Positions 23,341-36,185 of a stretch of DNA of 64,000 nucleotides are shown here, piece by piece. Every line of letters begins with the position of its first letter. The stretch's first letter is position 1. Location of the stretch: the NCBI GenBank assembly GCA_947034895.1, contig OX344762.1, positions 17,588,760 through 17,652,759 of the forward strand, read 5' to 3'. Origin of the DNA: Rhytidiadelphus loreus. Its lineage: Eukaryota > Streptophyta > Bryopsida > Hypnales > Hylocomiaceae. The translations under genes and the position numbers were made by a program. The notes under the pieces were generated by a model that did no database searches, was not told the origin of the DNA, and saw only the letters and a program-made list of their open reading frames with translations.

Positions 23341-24046
23341 AAAAGTGATTATAGAGTCTCATGATTAGGAGTACATTTTAGGCAAGAATCTATAGTATGC
23401 AATTTTAGGAAGTGTGCAATTTTAGGTGTAGTTACTTTATTTCATGCAAAAGTGATACCAAGAAAATTTTGAGAGAGTATTAGATGATATATTCTCCCAT
23501 ATTTAGTGGATGAAATCATTGATTTTCTACATATTTTACAGACAATATTGCTATTTGGGGATGAATATACACTCTTTGGGATGAATAATTTAAGCTTCAT
23601 CCATAGTTTGCATGTTTCATCTATTTATATCAATGTAAAGAATTGCATTGCTCCAACAAAATCACTTTTTGCACTATTCAAAATAAATGAAAAAACTTCC
23701 CTAGTCAGCTCCATACACCAAAAAGTTTCTCCTTTTGTTGTTGCCTCAGTGACACAATAGCCATACAATAACTCACAATGGTTTGGTATATTATCTTTTT
23801 GTATTGAAGTATTGCATTTCTTGTATAGCATACTCTATCTTTATTGCCAATGAAAGGAGATAGAGTCCAAACATAGGGTGCCCTTAATGTTAGGCAATAC
23901 AAAATTTAAAAACTTAATAATTAAAACAGTTTTTTTAAAATTCAAATTAGAGAATATTCTTTAAAAACATTTTAAAGAATATTTCTATTCAAACATGTTA
24001 TTTATAGCCCCCTCAAAAATACCCCTTGGACACTCCTAGTTATTAA

Positions 24047-25013
24047 TCCCAAAGTGACATTCAATTTCTAGGGTTCAAAAACATCATTGCTTTTGAAGCT
24101 TTATGGATCTAAATGTCTTCAAGTTATACAAATCTCGGCCGTTCAATCTTCTAGTGTACATGTTGTAGAGGGCATGTAGAAATTTTGAAATCATTTGGCC
24201 ACATAAATTGCAAGATCATAATGTTTTAGTGTTGAAAATGGATGCTGAAATTTTCCCAAAAACACATTTGGAGGTGAAATTTGATTTCTAAACCTACTCA
24301 TGTGTAAAAACTTTACACTACAAAATGATTCAAAACTAGTATACAAACACATTGGTGAAAAAAAAATTCATTCAATTGACTCATCATGTCTACAAAACGG
24401 CTTTGAAATGTCAAAAATCAACAAGAAAAATTGCAAAAAACACATCCAAAGGTGAACCTCCTACTAGAATGCTTCTCAGTCACTCATTAATTCTTGGATT
24501 AACATGAAATTTTAGCCACACAAACTAGACTAGTATACGCAACTTTTCCAAAAAGAATTATTGAAAACAAACTTTGTATGAAGAAGAAACAAGCCGCCAA
24601 AGTTCACTATACTCCAAAAATGGCAGGATATTGAACTTCGAATTGGTCCCAAACATTCAAAACAATTTGGATTGACATGAAAACTTTACTACAATAACTA
24701 TACTTCAAGGAAAACAAAACCCAACAAATGATATTGAAAATGAGAAATGGATGAAGGAGATACAAGGCCCCGAAGTTGCAGCCCTAAAATGCAGTTTGGT
24801 GAACTTAAATTGAAGTTGTGAACTTTGATTGGCTTCCAAAAAATCAATAAATCTTGGATTGATCTGAAAATTTTACCATACAAACTATAGGGGAGAACAC
24901 AACATTCTCAACAAGTTTTATTGAATTTGGACTTTTGATGCAAAAGTTACAGCACTTTGAACTGGACCTTAAACTGTGTGAGGACACTTTCTGTCCTCTT
25001 TGTCACTTTGGGG
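24047..25013. mobile_element. TTAA-flanked (piggyBac-like) non-autonomous element, 967 bp
   Basis: TTAA lies at 24043-24046 and at 25014-25017. Just inside them, the left end reads TCCCAAAGTGACA and the right end, reversed, reads CCCCAAAGTGACA. TTAA duplication with a CCC-beginning terminus is the hallmark of piggyBac. There is no transposase frame. The interior matches 48526-49486 almost throughout ('gatgctgaaattttcc', 'cattcaattgactca', 'tagccaca.aaactagactagtat'), yet the outermost 15 bp differ between the copies. Confidence 0.6.
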
Positions 25014-25017
25014 TTAA

Positions 25018-27648
25018 AGTACACAAAGAGTGACACCCCTAGATATTGAATGAAACTGAGCTTAAAGTTGATGACAATTGTTGTTGCCTTATTTTAATTC
25101 TCACTAGAACAAAGATATATATATACGGTTGAAATATGTAAATGGGGTGCAAAAATTTGTCAATGTATAGATCTAACGAGTTCTCAAGATATTATCATAA
25201 TGCCAATTATTTTCTACAATTACCACCGGCAATCCTAATTCTATGACTATTTTATTGGAACTTACAAAATTTATTGGCAAAGAATCTCATAAACTTGGGC
25301 CTCTTTTAATACCTAAATGTTATATTTTCCATACTTTGAATAGTGAATAGAGTGCTTCCAAATAATGTTTTGCACAAACATCCAAAGTCTTGCTTGATTT
25401 TCTTTTCTTTTCTTTTAAACCTTCATCTACAACCAATTAGATTAGATGAAATTGAGGTAAATAACATCAATTTCATTGAATTGGTGATATTCCAATACTC
25501 TGGCACCTTTTGGAACACCTATTTTAAAATATAAATTCATACTACCTCTAAATTTTGGCATTGGAATTGGATCACTTTATTGAATTGATGTTAGATAATA
25601 TAGTTTTACATAGATAAATGCAATTTTTATGGATATGTACAATGATATGCAAATTTTAAAAAAATGGATTTGGAATTAAAGGGTTAATATCATAATGTGT
25701 TGTAATCAACATTTTGGAATGTCCAACACAAATAAGTTACTTGCTACCGTATCATTGGATGTAGCAAAATTATCATACATTAAAAACTCTCTCATAGTTA
25801 CTAGACCTATCACCAAGCAAGCAATTTAACATTTAACTCATACTACATTGACATAATTTAGAGTGGCAAATCTTTTGGGTGGCCTAGGCATCCTAAATTT
25901 TAGCCAAGATTTGTGCAAATTTATTAGTGCCCCAAAGAGGATGTTCAAGTTGCAATCTAGAGCTCTAGAATATATGATACATATAGATTGAAACTTCACT
26001 TGTCCAGTATATCCAATAGTTTGATTGGTAATTCAAAATTGTTCCAATTTTAAAATACAGATGGAACGCAAATTAAAGCTTCTACGCATAGTGAAGATGA
26101 TAGAGAAGAGTTCAAAGCTTCAAAAAGGGTTCCAACAATTGCCAACTCCATAGTCCGTGGCATGCATCGATCACAATTTGGAGTCAGTATCAATCCGATT
26201 ATAGCAAACATCGAACACTGATGAGGAAACTAAGGGCATACATCATAAGTCCTTTTACTTGACTCTAGTGTTGAATGACACTCACCGGCTATAGTGCACC
26301 GGTTGGACTAAACTTCGTCAATTAGCTACGAAGTAGGAAGTTAAGTAGGTCGTTGAGATCCTCCTCTAATTGTGGAAGGGGACGATGGGGAAGTTCAATC
26401 TTCTGAAAAGGCAAGAGCGTTGTGATTCATACTCACCAGATTGACACACCAGGATGAAGGCCGATTCAACAAATGGTCTGTGATGCTCTCAATTGCCTCT
26501 TGTGATTATGAAAAGGCTGAGGGGTTCAAATTTCGACTCTTGAATGAATGGATCTCCAGGAAAAAAATTCTAGCGTTGAATGCACTGGTTGATTTAATTC
26601 CCGTATATGGAAGGCAGGAACTGATAAAATGGTCTATTGCTACGGTCTGCCTCAAGAGAAAATCATCGTAGCACTCAATTTTGTACGAGCAGTATGTGAC
26701 TATGCTCCATCTAGCTAGCTACCCATTGCCAAGATCCCCACCTCTTTACAATCCCCATAACGTAATCGTCCAAGGTTGCTTGGGGATCCTACATTAATTA
26801 TTTCCCACTTGATGGAAGAAGCTCATTATTTGCATTCCACTTGGTCAGGAGCTACATACGTACGTTACATTGTGAGGTCACCATCGTGACGCAAACCACA
26901 CTCAGAGCTCGAATTCACGAACAACTCTTCGTGTACCCGAACATGGTCTCGATCTACCTGATGCGCATTAGAATTGGAGCTCTACGATAGTGACTGAGAT
27001 GCTCACATTCTTTTCAATTCCCTATAATTCTACATCGATTGATCTGCCGTGTGCGTCCTAGTGGCTAGTTCCGTCTTGCATTAATTAATCACCACCAACT
27101 CGCTCGACGTCAACTGCCCTCAATTCCTACACGTTTGCAAACCTCTGACAAAGCATTAATTCCAACCAATCTGGATACAAAGTCGACACGCCCACTCGCA
27201 TTATGGTGTCATTGATTCATTGAGCTAGCTAAACGTCCTTCAAAACTAAGGGCAACAATTGATGCTTCAAAACCTCTTCCCCTCGAAGAGGTTTATGGAG
27301 GATATACGCTTTTGTAAAAGGTGAATGGCCAATCAGGTAAACTATACATCTACATCGCAAATTTGGGTGTCGGATCTTAGAATAGGTTGGATCCGTTTGT
27401 AAAAATTAAACTGAATGTCACCAAATCTATCAATTATGAAAAAATGTAGTGTAGTATACAAAAATCAAGTCCCAAATGAGAGCAGAAATGCAATCCTTCA
27501 CATAGCTTGAGTGACATGCGTGAATTATTGAATATGCTCCAACTGCCTACAATTCAAAGTTGACTTGGGCTTTAAGATTCATCCTGATGATCGATTATAT
27601 TCAATCCGTTGCCATTAGTACCATTGATAATTATATGAGAGAGGGGAG
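25018..27648. other. AT-rich DNA grading into a more balanced stretch, no gene recognised
   Basis: From 26080 to 27250 the composition is more balanced, and a 76-codon frame lies at 26441-26671 that does not begin with ATG. I recognise no protein. The stretch 26880-27120 is rich in CpG-like words but shows no RNA gene. Confidence 0.3.
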
Positions 27649-27840
27649 ACAAATAGGATGGCATACCTTCATTACATACATTGAGTGGAAAACACATTTG
27701 AGATAATTATTGAGAGTACCACTTAGTTCAATATTGCGCTCAACTCCACCAAGTTTTTGTGAATTTTATTGTTTATCTTAGGCTTGGTTTCTACTAGTGT
27801 AGGCAACCCAAATGTAGTTAAGGTATGCCATCCTATTTGT
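27649..27840. repeat. Perfect 21-bp terminal inverted repeat bounding 192 bp
   Basis: The 21 bases at 27649-27669 are repeated as an exact reverse complement at 27820-27840 (core AATAGGATGGCATACC). Partial complementarity continues inward ('cattacataca' against 'aatgtagtt'). It looks like a miniature inverted-repeat element. No target duplication is obvious. Confidence 0.6.
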
Positions 27841-29810
27841 ACCACAATTTGGCTAGTACCACTTTGCACCAGTAGTACACAATTCAAAATTTGACATTAC
27901 ATTGGTGATATGCAATGGTACAAATAAGGTCAAACTAGCATGAATTTAGGCACAAATAGAAAGGCTTACGTTAGAAGTGCATCTCTAGGAGATCCAAGCA
28001 TACAAATGTGGCATTCCTTGTTATGTATCTTGCCTCCATTTAGTGTGGATTGAGTCCTATATGTGAGCTCAAGTAACTGTATGGCCCTACACACTTGTCC
28101 AACACTCTACAACTAGGTACAAGTGGCAATTATGGGCATGACAAAATTGAATTGAAGATGAAAGCTCATGAACGGCACTTTAACATGATGACTTTTCAAA
28201 GTTATTGCAATGTAGACCTGTATTCATGCTCAAAGTAGATAATATATTCCTACTTCATAATGGTCTCATTTTTGAAATTCATGAGATTTTTAATTTTAAA
28301 TATCTTAGAATCAAACAATCTTTCCCAATGATTCTTTTGGAATACCAATAATACAAATTGTTTTCAAAACTTAGATCAATTCTTCCAATATGTTTTGCAC
28401 TTTTTTAGAGGATCAAACAATGATTATTTACTTTTTAGAACTTCTAGTGCATAATTCTCTACAATCACTCTACTCTGGGCATGGATAATACTCTATTTAC
28501 ATAGTTCTTTTTATAGTTGTCACTTGACTTTACACTCAATAAAAGTCACTTACTAGGTCACGTAAATTGTAAGTTTATCATTTATTTAATACTAAATCAA
28601 ATAAAAGTTCTAATTGACCTACTAAAAAGGTTCACTAAACTAATATCATGCCATCACAATGTTGTAGTATTACATTTGTCTACATTGCATAATCCAATTG
28701 ATAGTTCACTTCATCAACATTCATTCCTTATTATCTCTTACAATCTACTCCACTACATTCTAAACTCTACTATACCTTTCCCAACACAATATTCATTGTC
28801 TCTCATTTCATCCACAAACCATGTCCTCTTGTAAGAATTTATATTTCATTTATTAACAACTACTAATCATCATTATTGCACTAACATATTTTATATGTTT
28901 ACTTGAATACTATATTTTCAACCATAAAAAATCCTTAATTTTCATGTCAAGTTTGACAATTCTACAAGAGAAAACTCTACATTTTCATGTGTCATAGAAA
29001 GATTTTCAAGACCCAAGGTCTATCCACTTGAAAGTGCCATCTTTTCTTTTCTGGAATAAAATAAAATGTTGCAGTTTTTTTTGTTATGAAAAAAACATGA
29101 AAATATTGAATTTTCTAGGGTTCTCCTCATGAAAATGTCTACAATTCATAAGCTGCACCCCAATTTTGTTGATTGCAGAATTGTGAGCTGGGATTTTAAC
29201 AAAGCTCTGACCACTATGCTCAATGTAATATAGATAATGAAAAAAAGGCACAAAAAGTCTTGTAGCATATAAAAGGCCATGCAAATTATTTCATGCGTTC
29301 AACTGTGGTCTTGATTGTGGTTTCACTTGGCAAAAAATGTTTGGTTGTAGCTTCATTTCATGGCTTTGGTCAAGTCTATTTACACTTAAAACAACCTATA
29401 TTCCATTAAACATAAATAGATATAGATATATAAAATTTAAATTTAAGCATAAAATATTATCTAAACTAGTTCCAACCTTAAGGTCATAATTGGAGTATAG
29501 TTTTTTAATGCATAGAATATAATCAATTTAAAATCTAAGTCTTCTTTTCCTAGCCATAGGATCCTAAGGTGTATACATACAATGCACGTACATTGTCAAG
29601 ATCCAACGTAATTATCTCATGAAACAAATGGTCACTCTTTTATACTTACAAAATGGGCCAAAACTATCAAGAACTTGAGCAATTTGTTTGCTCATTTTTC
29701 ATTTTTTCCTTGATATCGGATAGAATGTAACCATAGGATCTTCAAGTTCACATTGAAAGTGAACACTTCCAAAAATTTCAGATTATTTGATTGCTCATTT
29801 TAGTAGATAT
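27841..29810. other. AT-rich intergenic DNA, nothing recognised
   Basis: I find no convincing gene or termini here. The 105-codon frame at 28517-28834 has a low-complexity, AT-driven composition and is taken as chance. Confidence 0.4.
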
Positions 29811-29814
29811 TTAA

Positions 29815-31459
29815 ATTCTAAATGCCCAAGGCACCAAATTTTGGTGTTGACAATACTTTGAAGTTAAATAAAACCTATACAACTTACTATTTTTAGTAGA
29901 TTTTATATCTTTGAAATATTCTTTTTGAAGTCCAGTTATAGCATCAAAAATCCAATCTTGAAAGTGATTGATTATGATTTTTCTATTCAAGATTTTGTGC
30001 AAGGGTGTCCATTGCAATTTTGACTTTCTGTAGTGTTGATGACTCTTGAAAATGAGTCTCAAATACACTAAATCTTGAAGAAAAAATCACATTAGAAATT
30101 CATTTGAGAAAATTGTAGAGTAGATTTTGAGAAGCCATAAATTGATTCAAGTTATGCATGTTAGGCTCTTTATCCTCATATTTTTTTGGTGACCAACTTT
30201 TTAGATTTGACTTGTGAAAAGAAGATTGAAAGACTTCAAATCAATTATTTTGTAGTTTTAACACCCTCATGATCAAACATTATAATTTTTCAATCCATAA
30301 ATGATATTGTTGTGTTTTCTTTCTCTATGTGATCTCTAACATGCACTATAAGAAAACTGCGTTTTTGGTGAGTTAGCCACATAACGGCACATGTTTTTTG
30401 AGACATCCTGTGTTTTCAAGTTAACATACGTAGTCGTGCAAATTTTTTTTGACATCTATACAGACATGGCATTGTAAACATTAGAACACCAGATGTCAAA
30501 TGAGACGTGTACGTCTTTGAAGACATCCCCCAAAACATCACTTACAACAACTTTGTCCACGTCAAAATTAATTACAATTTGCACTTGCAAAAGTTAGTGC
30601 GGTCAGCGATAGAGTATTGACCGCTAGTAAAAAATGCAATTCGGGCAGAAGGCAAAGATGTCAAGTGAGACGTTTACGTCTTTGAAGACATTTGCAGGAA
30701 CGTCCTAAAAAATGTAATTCATTGTACATCTCCTTTCTTACTTATCCCATATCGTTTGTCTCTCTATGGATAGAGAAAGAATATAAGTAAAACCTCGAAA
30801 TCCTTCATTTTCACTAAATTTTAATTAAGAAATTCCTTCATTTTACCATCAGAAATTTACTTGAAGGTAAATGATAAGTTCTTTTCAATTTTTGTTGAAT
30901 TTGACATTTTTTAAAAATTTAAAAATTTATCTTCATTTTGTAGATAGGATATGTTATATGTACCAATTGATGTTTCTAAAAATGTCTAATTTGACGTCTC
31001 AGAAAACACCTATAAAATTTTCAAATGATACAAAAATGATCTGACCGGATGGATGAAAAATTTCACACGTGGCATTGCCTGCCAAAAATAGGTGACGTGC
31101 CGCTGACGTGTCTTCCACATGGCTTGTTTTTTGAAGCTGAAAAACACACGTTCTTCTTGACGTCAACAAAAAACATGCCAAAATCAGACACGTTTTAATA
31201 TGTTTGTTACGCGTTTTTTGCTAGACTAGTTATAACAGATTTTAGGAGACATCTATGCTGATTACTTCCGCGTCAAAAAAGACGCCATCCCATGTTTTTG
31301 CAACATCAAAAAAAACTTTGTTTTCTTATAGTGATGTTTAGTTTGAATTTGTGCGGTTACAAGTCAAAAAAAGTTGATACAACTTATTGAAAAGTTGGCT
31401 TTTTGTTCAATTTAAAGTAAATTCCTAGAAGCTCAAAAAAGGCCTTGGGCATTTAGGGG
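29815..31459. mobile_element. Decayed TTAA-type element containing a nested CACTA element
   Basis: The left edge is TTAA (29811-29814), then about five bases and CTAAATGCCCAAGGC. The right edge, reversed, carries the same CTAAATGCCCAAGGC preceded by AACCCC, with a mutated TTAA (TTGA). The two ends bracket about 655 bp once the CACTA element at 30344-31333 is removed. A related right end with TAAGTGCCCAAG and GGGGTTAA lies at about 33815-33836. No protein is encoded. Confidence 0.45.
30344..31333. mobile_element. CACTA transposon, non-autonomous, 990 bp
   Basis: Both ends begin CACTATAAGAAAAC when read inward (30344 on the plus strand, 31333 on the minus strand). The 3-bp target duplication ATG is perfect (30341-30343 and 31334-31336). 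Repeated 'gacatc', 'gacgt' and 'acatg' words near both ends look like subterminal transposase sites. The right inner part resembles the right inner part of the larger element at 6861-10845 ('ggatgaaaa', then 'cacatgg/gtggcatt' blocks), so the two are related. No transposase is present. Confidence 0.9.
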
Positions 31460-31805
31460 TTTGAATCAAAATTTGGTGTGTTGATCAAGATTTCATAAAA
31501 CAATCAATTGTTAAAATCCTTGCAAAATTGTGAGCCAGGATTTAAACAAAGCTCTAACCTCTACTGTGTCCATTCTCGTTCATTGCTTATGGCACACAAG
31601 TCATTGCACTCTACTTTATCGGCTCATGGCCGATTTATTTCTGGACTATGGATTTGTCCATAATTAGTTAAATATCAGTTCAAAGTAGCTCTGATAGAAT
31701 GAATCAAAGCAAGTAACTACATGTGAAAGAAACAAAATGAGATGCATGCGTATCACTGCCAAAAGTAAGCCTATTGATTACAGTTATTACACGTGAAATT
31801 TTTGA

Positions 31806-32141
31806 TGCAAGGATTCAAACTTGTGTAAACATTATTACTCATCCACTGAAACATCTCTCAATGGACCAGAATTTGTTGAATTGATACAAGGTAGGATTGC
31901 GAAATTAAAACTGGACGAACATTCACTCTACAACATGCAACTCGTGATGAAGAAACTGCGAGCAAGATTTCAACAACTCATTGTGCACCAATTTCAATCA
32001 AACACTAAAGAATCAATTCAACACGATTTCTAATTGCGGAGCAATGATCATCACTCATTCGACAGTTACACAAGGTGGTATGCTATCAAAATGAAACTCA
32101 AATACGACATTGCTAAAGAAATTGGAGACTTCAGCAAGTGA
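31806..32141 (+). pseudogene. Remnant of an unrecognised protein-coding sequence
   Basis: One frame runs about 110 codons with a single internal TAA at 32031-32033, and ends at TGA 32139. Visible stretches such as LNGPEFVELIQGRIAKLKLD and FDSYTRWYAIKMKLKYDIAK are charged and balanced, unlike AT-rich noise. There is no ATG start. It may be a piece of a retroelement or a captured gene; I recognise no family. Confidence 0.3.
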
Positions 32142-32844
32142 ACACAGTCACACACAAACCAACTACATGATGATCGAAGAACTACATAATAATTTTTCAC
32201 ACCATGTGACACAAATTGGAATAGCTAGCATTATTCTTCGCTAGTGCTGCTAATTGAAATATTCATGGCTAGTGTGACAGCCATGAACGTGCTTCAAATG
32301 GCATCTTCTATCTAGCAGTCACATTGAGGTAGCTTTGAGGCCCACAATTGCAGCCTTAACACCGCCATTGGCATGGTGGTGGAGACTCTTCCTCCTTGTT
32401 GAAGCCAGCCTGGATTAATTCAAAGTATTGCGCATCTTTAACATATACTCAAAGCAGAAAAATCCTCCCTCACTTCTAAGTCAGGCATCCATGGATCCAC
32501 AGGCACTGTGCGCAAATTTCATTCTCAGAATTTGGTGCTAAGCCCAACTTCTAGTTATTGGGTTGCCGTTATTAGGGTGAGGCGTGCACCAAACACATTT
32601 CCTCTATAGTCCTTAGCAAGCAAATTTGGAATTATCGCCTGCAGCTTAAGCGCTTGAAGCACGGCTGCAAGAAATTCTTGTTGTTATAGTATTTGAAGGG
32701 CGCATTGTCAATGGCACTCTCATGGCAAGCGCTTTTGTTCAAGGATCCACATTTTGCTTCTTGGCATAGGTCCTGCTATGCAAGCAACCATGGGAGACTA
32801 AGATGAAGAAGTTTTGGCAATTGTTGCCTTCATTGGTAGCGGAA
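32142..32844. other. Mixed-composition DNA, nothing recognised
   Basis: The composition is more balanced than the surroundings, but I find no frame, termini or RNA gene. Confidence 0.3.
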
Positions 32845-33089
32845 TTAGAAGTTTGGGACCTCCGTTTTTGTTGTTATATGGAGATTGGGACCTCCGTTTT
32901 TGTTGATTATATTACCCCCTAACCAAAATAGAAGTTTGGGTCCATTTTGGTGTGGGACCTCCGTTTTTGTTGTCCCAAAATTGTTTTTGTTATTACCCCC
33001 TATATTAGAAGTTTGGGACCTCCGTTTTTGTTGTATAATGGACCCAAAATTTTAGGTCCATTTTGGTGTGGGTCATTTTGGTGTGGGTA
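32845..33089 (+). repeat. Irregular minisatellite built on GGGACCTCCGTTTTTGTTG
   Basis: The 19-bp unit occurs at about 32855, 32887, 32954 and 33015, with irregular spacing. A second word, CCATTTTGGTGTGGG, is interspersed with it (about 32943, 33058, with a near copy at 33074). A longer 31-bp block at 32845 recurs at 33005. It is a compound tandem array that probably grew by slippage or unequal exchange. Confidence 0.7.
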
Positions 33090-34120
33090 GTTAAATTCCT
33101 TTGACAATTTAAAAAAAATTATGGGTAGTATTGAAGGTTAAGTATTGGAAGCTTTCATTTCTCACTGAAAAAGATACATATTTGATTTTTGAGGGGTCCT
33201 CAAATGCATGTATGTACCATTAGTGCAAGAATATAGCTTGTCGGTTTTACTTGACTTCCCAATTTTGAACAAAGCTTGCCAATTTCACTTGATTTGCAAT
33301 CTAAAAATTGTACTCATCCATTTGCTTTGAAAATGGTATGAATGGAAAAAGTGAAGTATTTTCGTGATTTTCATTGTTGAAAATTTAAACATGCACATGT
33401 TGATTTGAAGTTATTTGCAATTTATACTTATAAAAAAATTTCATTTCAACAACTGCAAGTGGATAGTGTAATGAGTTTGATAGCTCTTCATTTGAACTTA
33501 AGATTTTGGAGGTCCCTTTTAGTGTTTTAACAAAATTTATAGTTGTTCATGTCACCTTTAATTCCCAAAACTCTTATATGCAAATTTCTCAAACATTGTG
33601 GGGAAGGGTAGCATACTAAAAATAGGATAAATACATTTTTTTGTTATAATCTCACAACTCCTATGCAATTTCACACTCAAAACTAGAATGCACACTAATA
33701 AGCAAGCTCTTTAAACATCTAAACAGTTTAGATTTTGAAACAAAAACAGTTAGCTTCATTGGGATAACTATAAGCCCATGCTCTTTTTTCTTGGGAAAAG
33801 CACACTTGGAAAGGCTTGGGCACTTAGGGGTTAAGTACATAGTGTCATGAACCCTGTTACAAAATTTATCATGTTTTTATGCTGTAGAAATGTCATTCAA
33901 TTATTTCATCCGACATTCATGATGAATACCTAGAGCGCGATGAGCATTCTTGTGATTCGTCATGCAAACATTTCTCCTATCTCTTACCTTATTTCTATAT
34001 ATAGGTGTGGCAAATAACATTCTACATAGACTCAAAGCCGCAATGGTAGCAACATGGATTGTGTGGCGCCATCATATGCAATACAAGGCAGTCACTTTGA
34101 GGAAAGGAAAAAATGAAATT
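33090..34120. other. AT-rich DNA with one TTAA-type terminus
   Basis: A right-hand terminus with 'gggcacttagggg' followed by TTAA lies at about 33820-33836, but no matching left end is clear. Otherwise I see nothing. Confidence 0.35.
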
Positions 34121-34255
34121 TAGAGCATCTCCACAAAAAAATTCTAGTCCCTATTGCCATTTAGATGAAGGGAGAGCAAATATGGGGATGGAAAATGCTC
34201 TTCTCCATCAATGTTCCTCAATAAATTACCACCACATTTCTATCATTAGTAGTAG

Positions 34256-34390
34256 TTGGCTTGAGCATATCACCAATGTAATTACTACCATTATTACCAA
34301 TTGGCTTGAACATACTAATAATATAATTACCACCATTGTTGCAAGTTGGCTTCAAAATATTACTAGTGTTACCATGTTGAAGACAATAAT
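34256..34390 (+). repeat. 45-bp minisatellite, about three units, frame-preserving
   Basis: 'TTGGCTT' recurs at 34256, 34301 and 34346, exactly 45 bp apart, followed each time by similar ATTAC-rich sequence. The open frame 34113-34418 turns it into a 15-residue repeat around WLEHITN. A GAGCATCTCCAC word at 34122, typical of PIF/Harbinger-type termini, lies just upstream. The frame is probably not a gene; the repeat length simply keeps it open. Confidence 0.55.
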
Positions 34391-34764
34391 TATTGTGTAT
34401 AACCATGCTAGAAAATAATTATTATTGTGGTGGTTCTATATAAGTGTAATAGACAAAGAAATGCAAGGAGCTATGAGAATTTTTTAATTGATATAAGAAT
34501 ATTGATTTGATATAAGAATGTTTGATTGGACAAGCTATCTATGATATTATCTATTTTTATAAATGCAATTCTATTTCTTGATATATAATTTGAAAGTCGA
34601 GTTGAAAGTCCAAGGACACCAATCAAATTAAATAAGGTATAATATGCGACTTGCATGAATTTATCAAAGACTGACTAAAAACATAAGTTCATACATTGTG
34701 ATTATTCAAAAAATCCACCATTTATTTATATAATGAGTTTAGGAGGTGTACCTTCTACATTTAA

Positions 34765-34990
34765 CCCCTAAAATTCTTAGACTATGCATTACCAAAAAAA
34801 CAATCAAAATGGGCAGTTTTCATGGCAAAAGGCCCCCAAAAAATGATGAATGAAATTTTGTTGCATCTTACCATAAGATCTAGTGTTAGCCTACTTCATT
34901 ATATTGAAGTAAAAAATGGAAGATTTTGACCACACTCGTGACCACACAAATTGCGAGATTATAGTGTTTGAAGTTGAAAAAAATATTCGA
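34765..34990 (+). mobile_element. Left fragment of a TTAA-type (piggyBac-like) element
   Basis: TTAA (34761-34764) and CCCCTAAAA are followed by 'gactatgcattaccaaaaa' and 'accataagatct.gt', parallel to the left part of the elements at 62755 and 9350. No right end is found. Confidence 0.4.
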
Positions 34991-35689
34991 GGGGGGCATC
35001 CAAATTTTAGGTAGCTTTGAGGAGGCCTTTGCACAAGTTAATTTCACTTTTTTTCTTGAACTTTTTTTTCTCTCTTTTTGTGAAAAAGTTGACCACATAT
35101 TCAAAAAAATTCATAATATTTCAAATTAGGGAACAATAACATGTACCAAAAAATTCCAATAGGGAACTAGCTTCAAGAAAAGTCTCAAACAAACTTAAGA
35201 CCTTTTTTCAACAATTTATGGCTCATACATACAATAATTTTTTCAAAAGATGTGAACGGTAGAGTTTTATTTTCTCTTTTGCAATGAAATTCAATTTCAT
35301 TTGAGTAAAAAAAAAAGTGAATGATGGAATTCTAGATTTCAGCTAAATCTAGAGGAGGAAAAACAAAAGAAAAAATCACCTAAAACATCAAACTTTGCCA
35401 AGCTGAAGGAGAGAGCGATTGGACATATTGGGCCTAGCATGGGAGGAGGTTAGGTCAAGGTTGGCAAAGCCCAACTCATATTGAATCATTGACATTGGAT
35501 CACATTTTTAATTTATTTTGAAGATGTTTCTTACTCTATAAACTATAATTTTAGTCAATATTTAGCATTAAATTTCAAAGAAATCAAAATGTTTGGTAGC
35601 TAACTCCCATAGATTTTGAATCCATTTATTTTATTTTGTGTACGTAGAGAAGTTTAGAGAATATAATTATACAAGAGGGGTGGTCGGAG

Positions 35690-36185
35690 GTAAAACAACC
35701 CATGTGGGATTTGTAAATTAGAATTACCAAGAGCTCAACCGCTCATAGTTAAGTGAAAAGTAGGAATTGTGTTCATATTAAAATTTCAAGCCTCATTTTG
35801 TCACAATAGAATAACTTTTTTTCAAAAATTTTGAATAAGAAAAGTTGGAAAATCAAGGTAAGTTTCATCTCGTAAAACTCATTTGAGATTTTGAGTCTCC
35901 AATCAAAAGTTATGGACAAATTTCAAAAAGGGGTTGGAAGGGACATTTTCTTTGACATTTTCAAACATCGTCTTTGAATTTTGTCCATAACTTTTTTTGG
36001 AGGCTCAAAATTACAATCGAGTTTTAGTGATGAAAGTTTATTTTATTTTTCAACTATTCTTAGTTCAAGATTTTTGGAAAAAATTATTCTACTATGTCAA
36101 AATGAGGTTTTAAATTCTACTTCGAACACAATTCCTACGTTTTGACAATGAGCGGTCAAACTCTCATCTTCAAATTATTCCATAT
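35690..36185. repeat. Long inverted repeat related to the interior of the element at 49515-50341
   Basis: The left arm (about 35690-35935) and right arm (about 35970-36185) are diverged reverse complements. Blocks include 'aagaaaagttgg', 'aaaagttatggacaaattt' and 'tgacaatgagcggt/ccgctcatag'. The left arm carries an inverted USE-like ATCCCACATGG. The same architecture, with the same words, occurs at 49670-50230. Confidence 0.6.

Noticed and set aside
28517..28834. 105-codon plus-strand frame
   Set aside because: Composition is driven by AT-rich, low-complexity DNA (Leu/Ile/Ser/His), with no motif.
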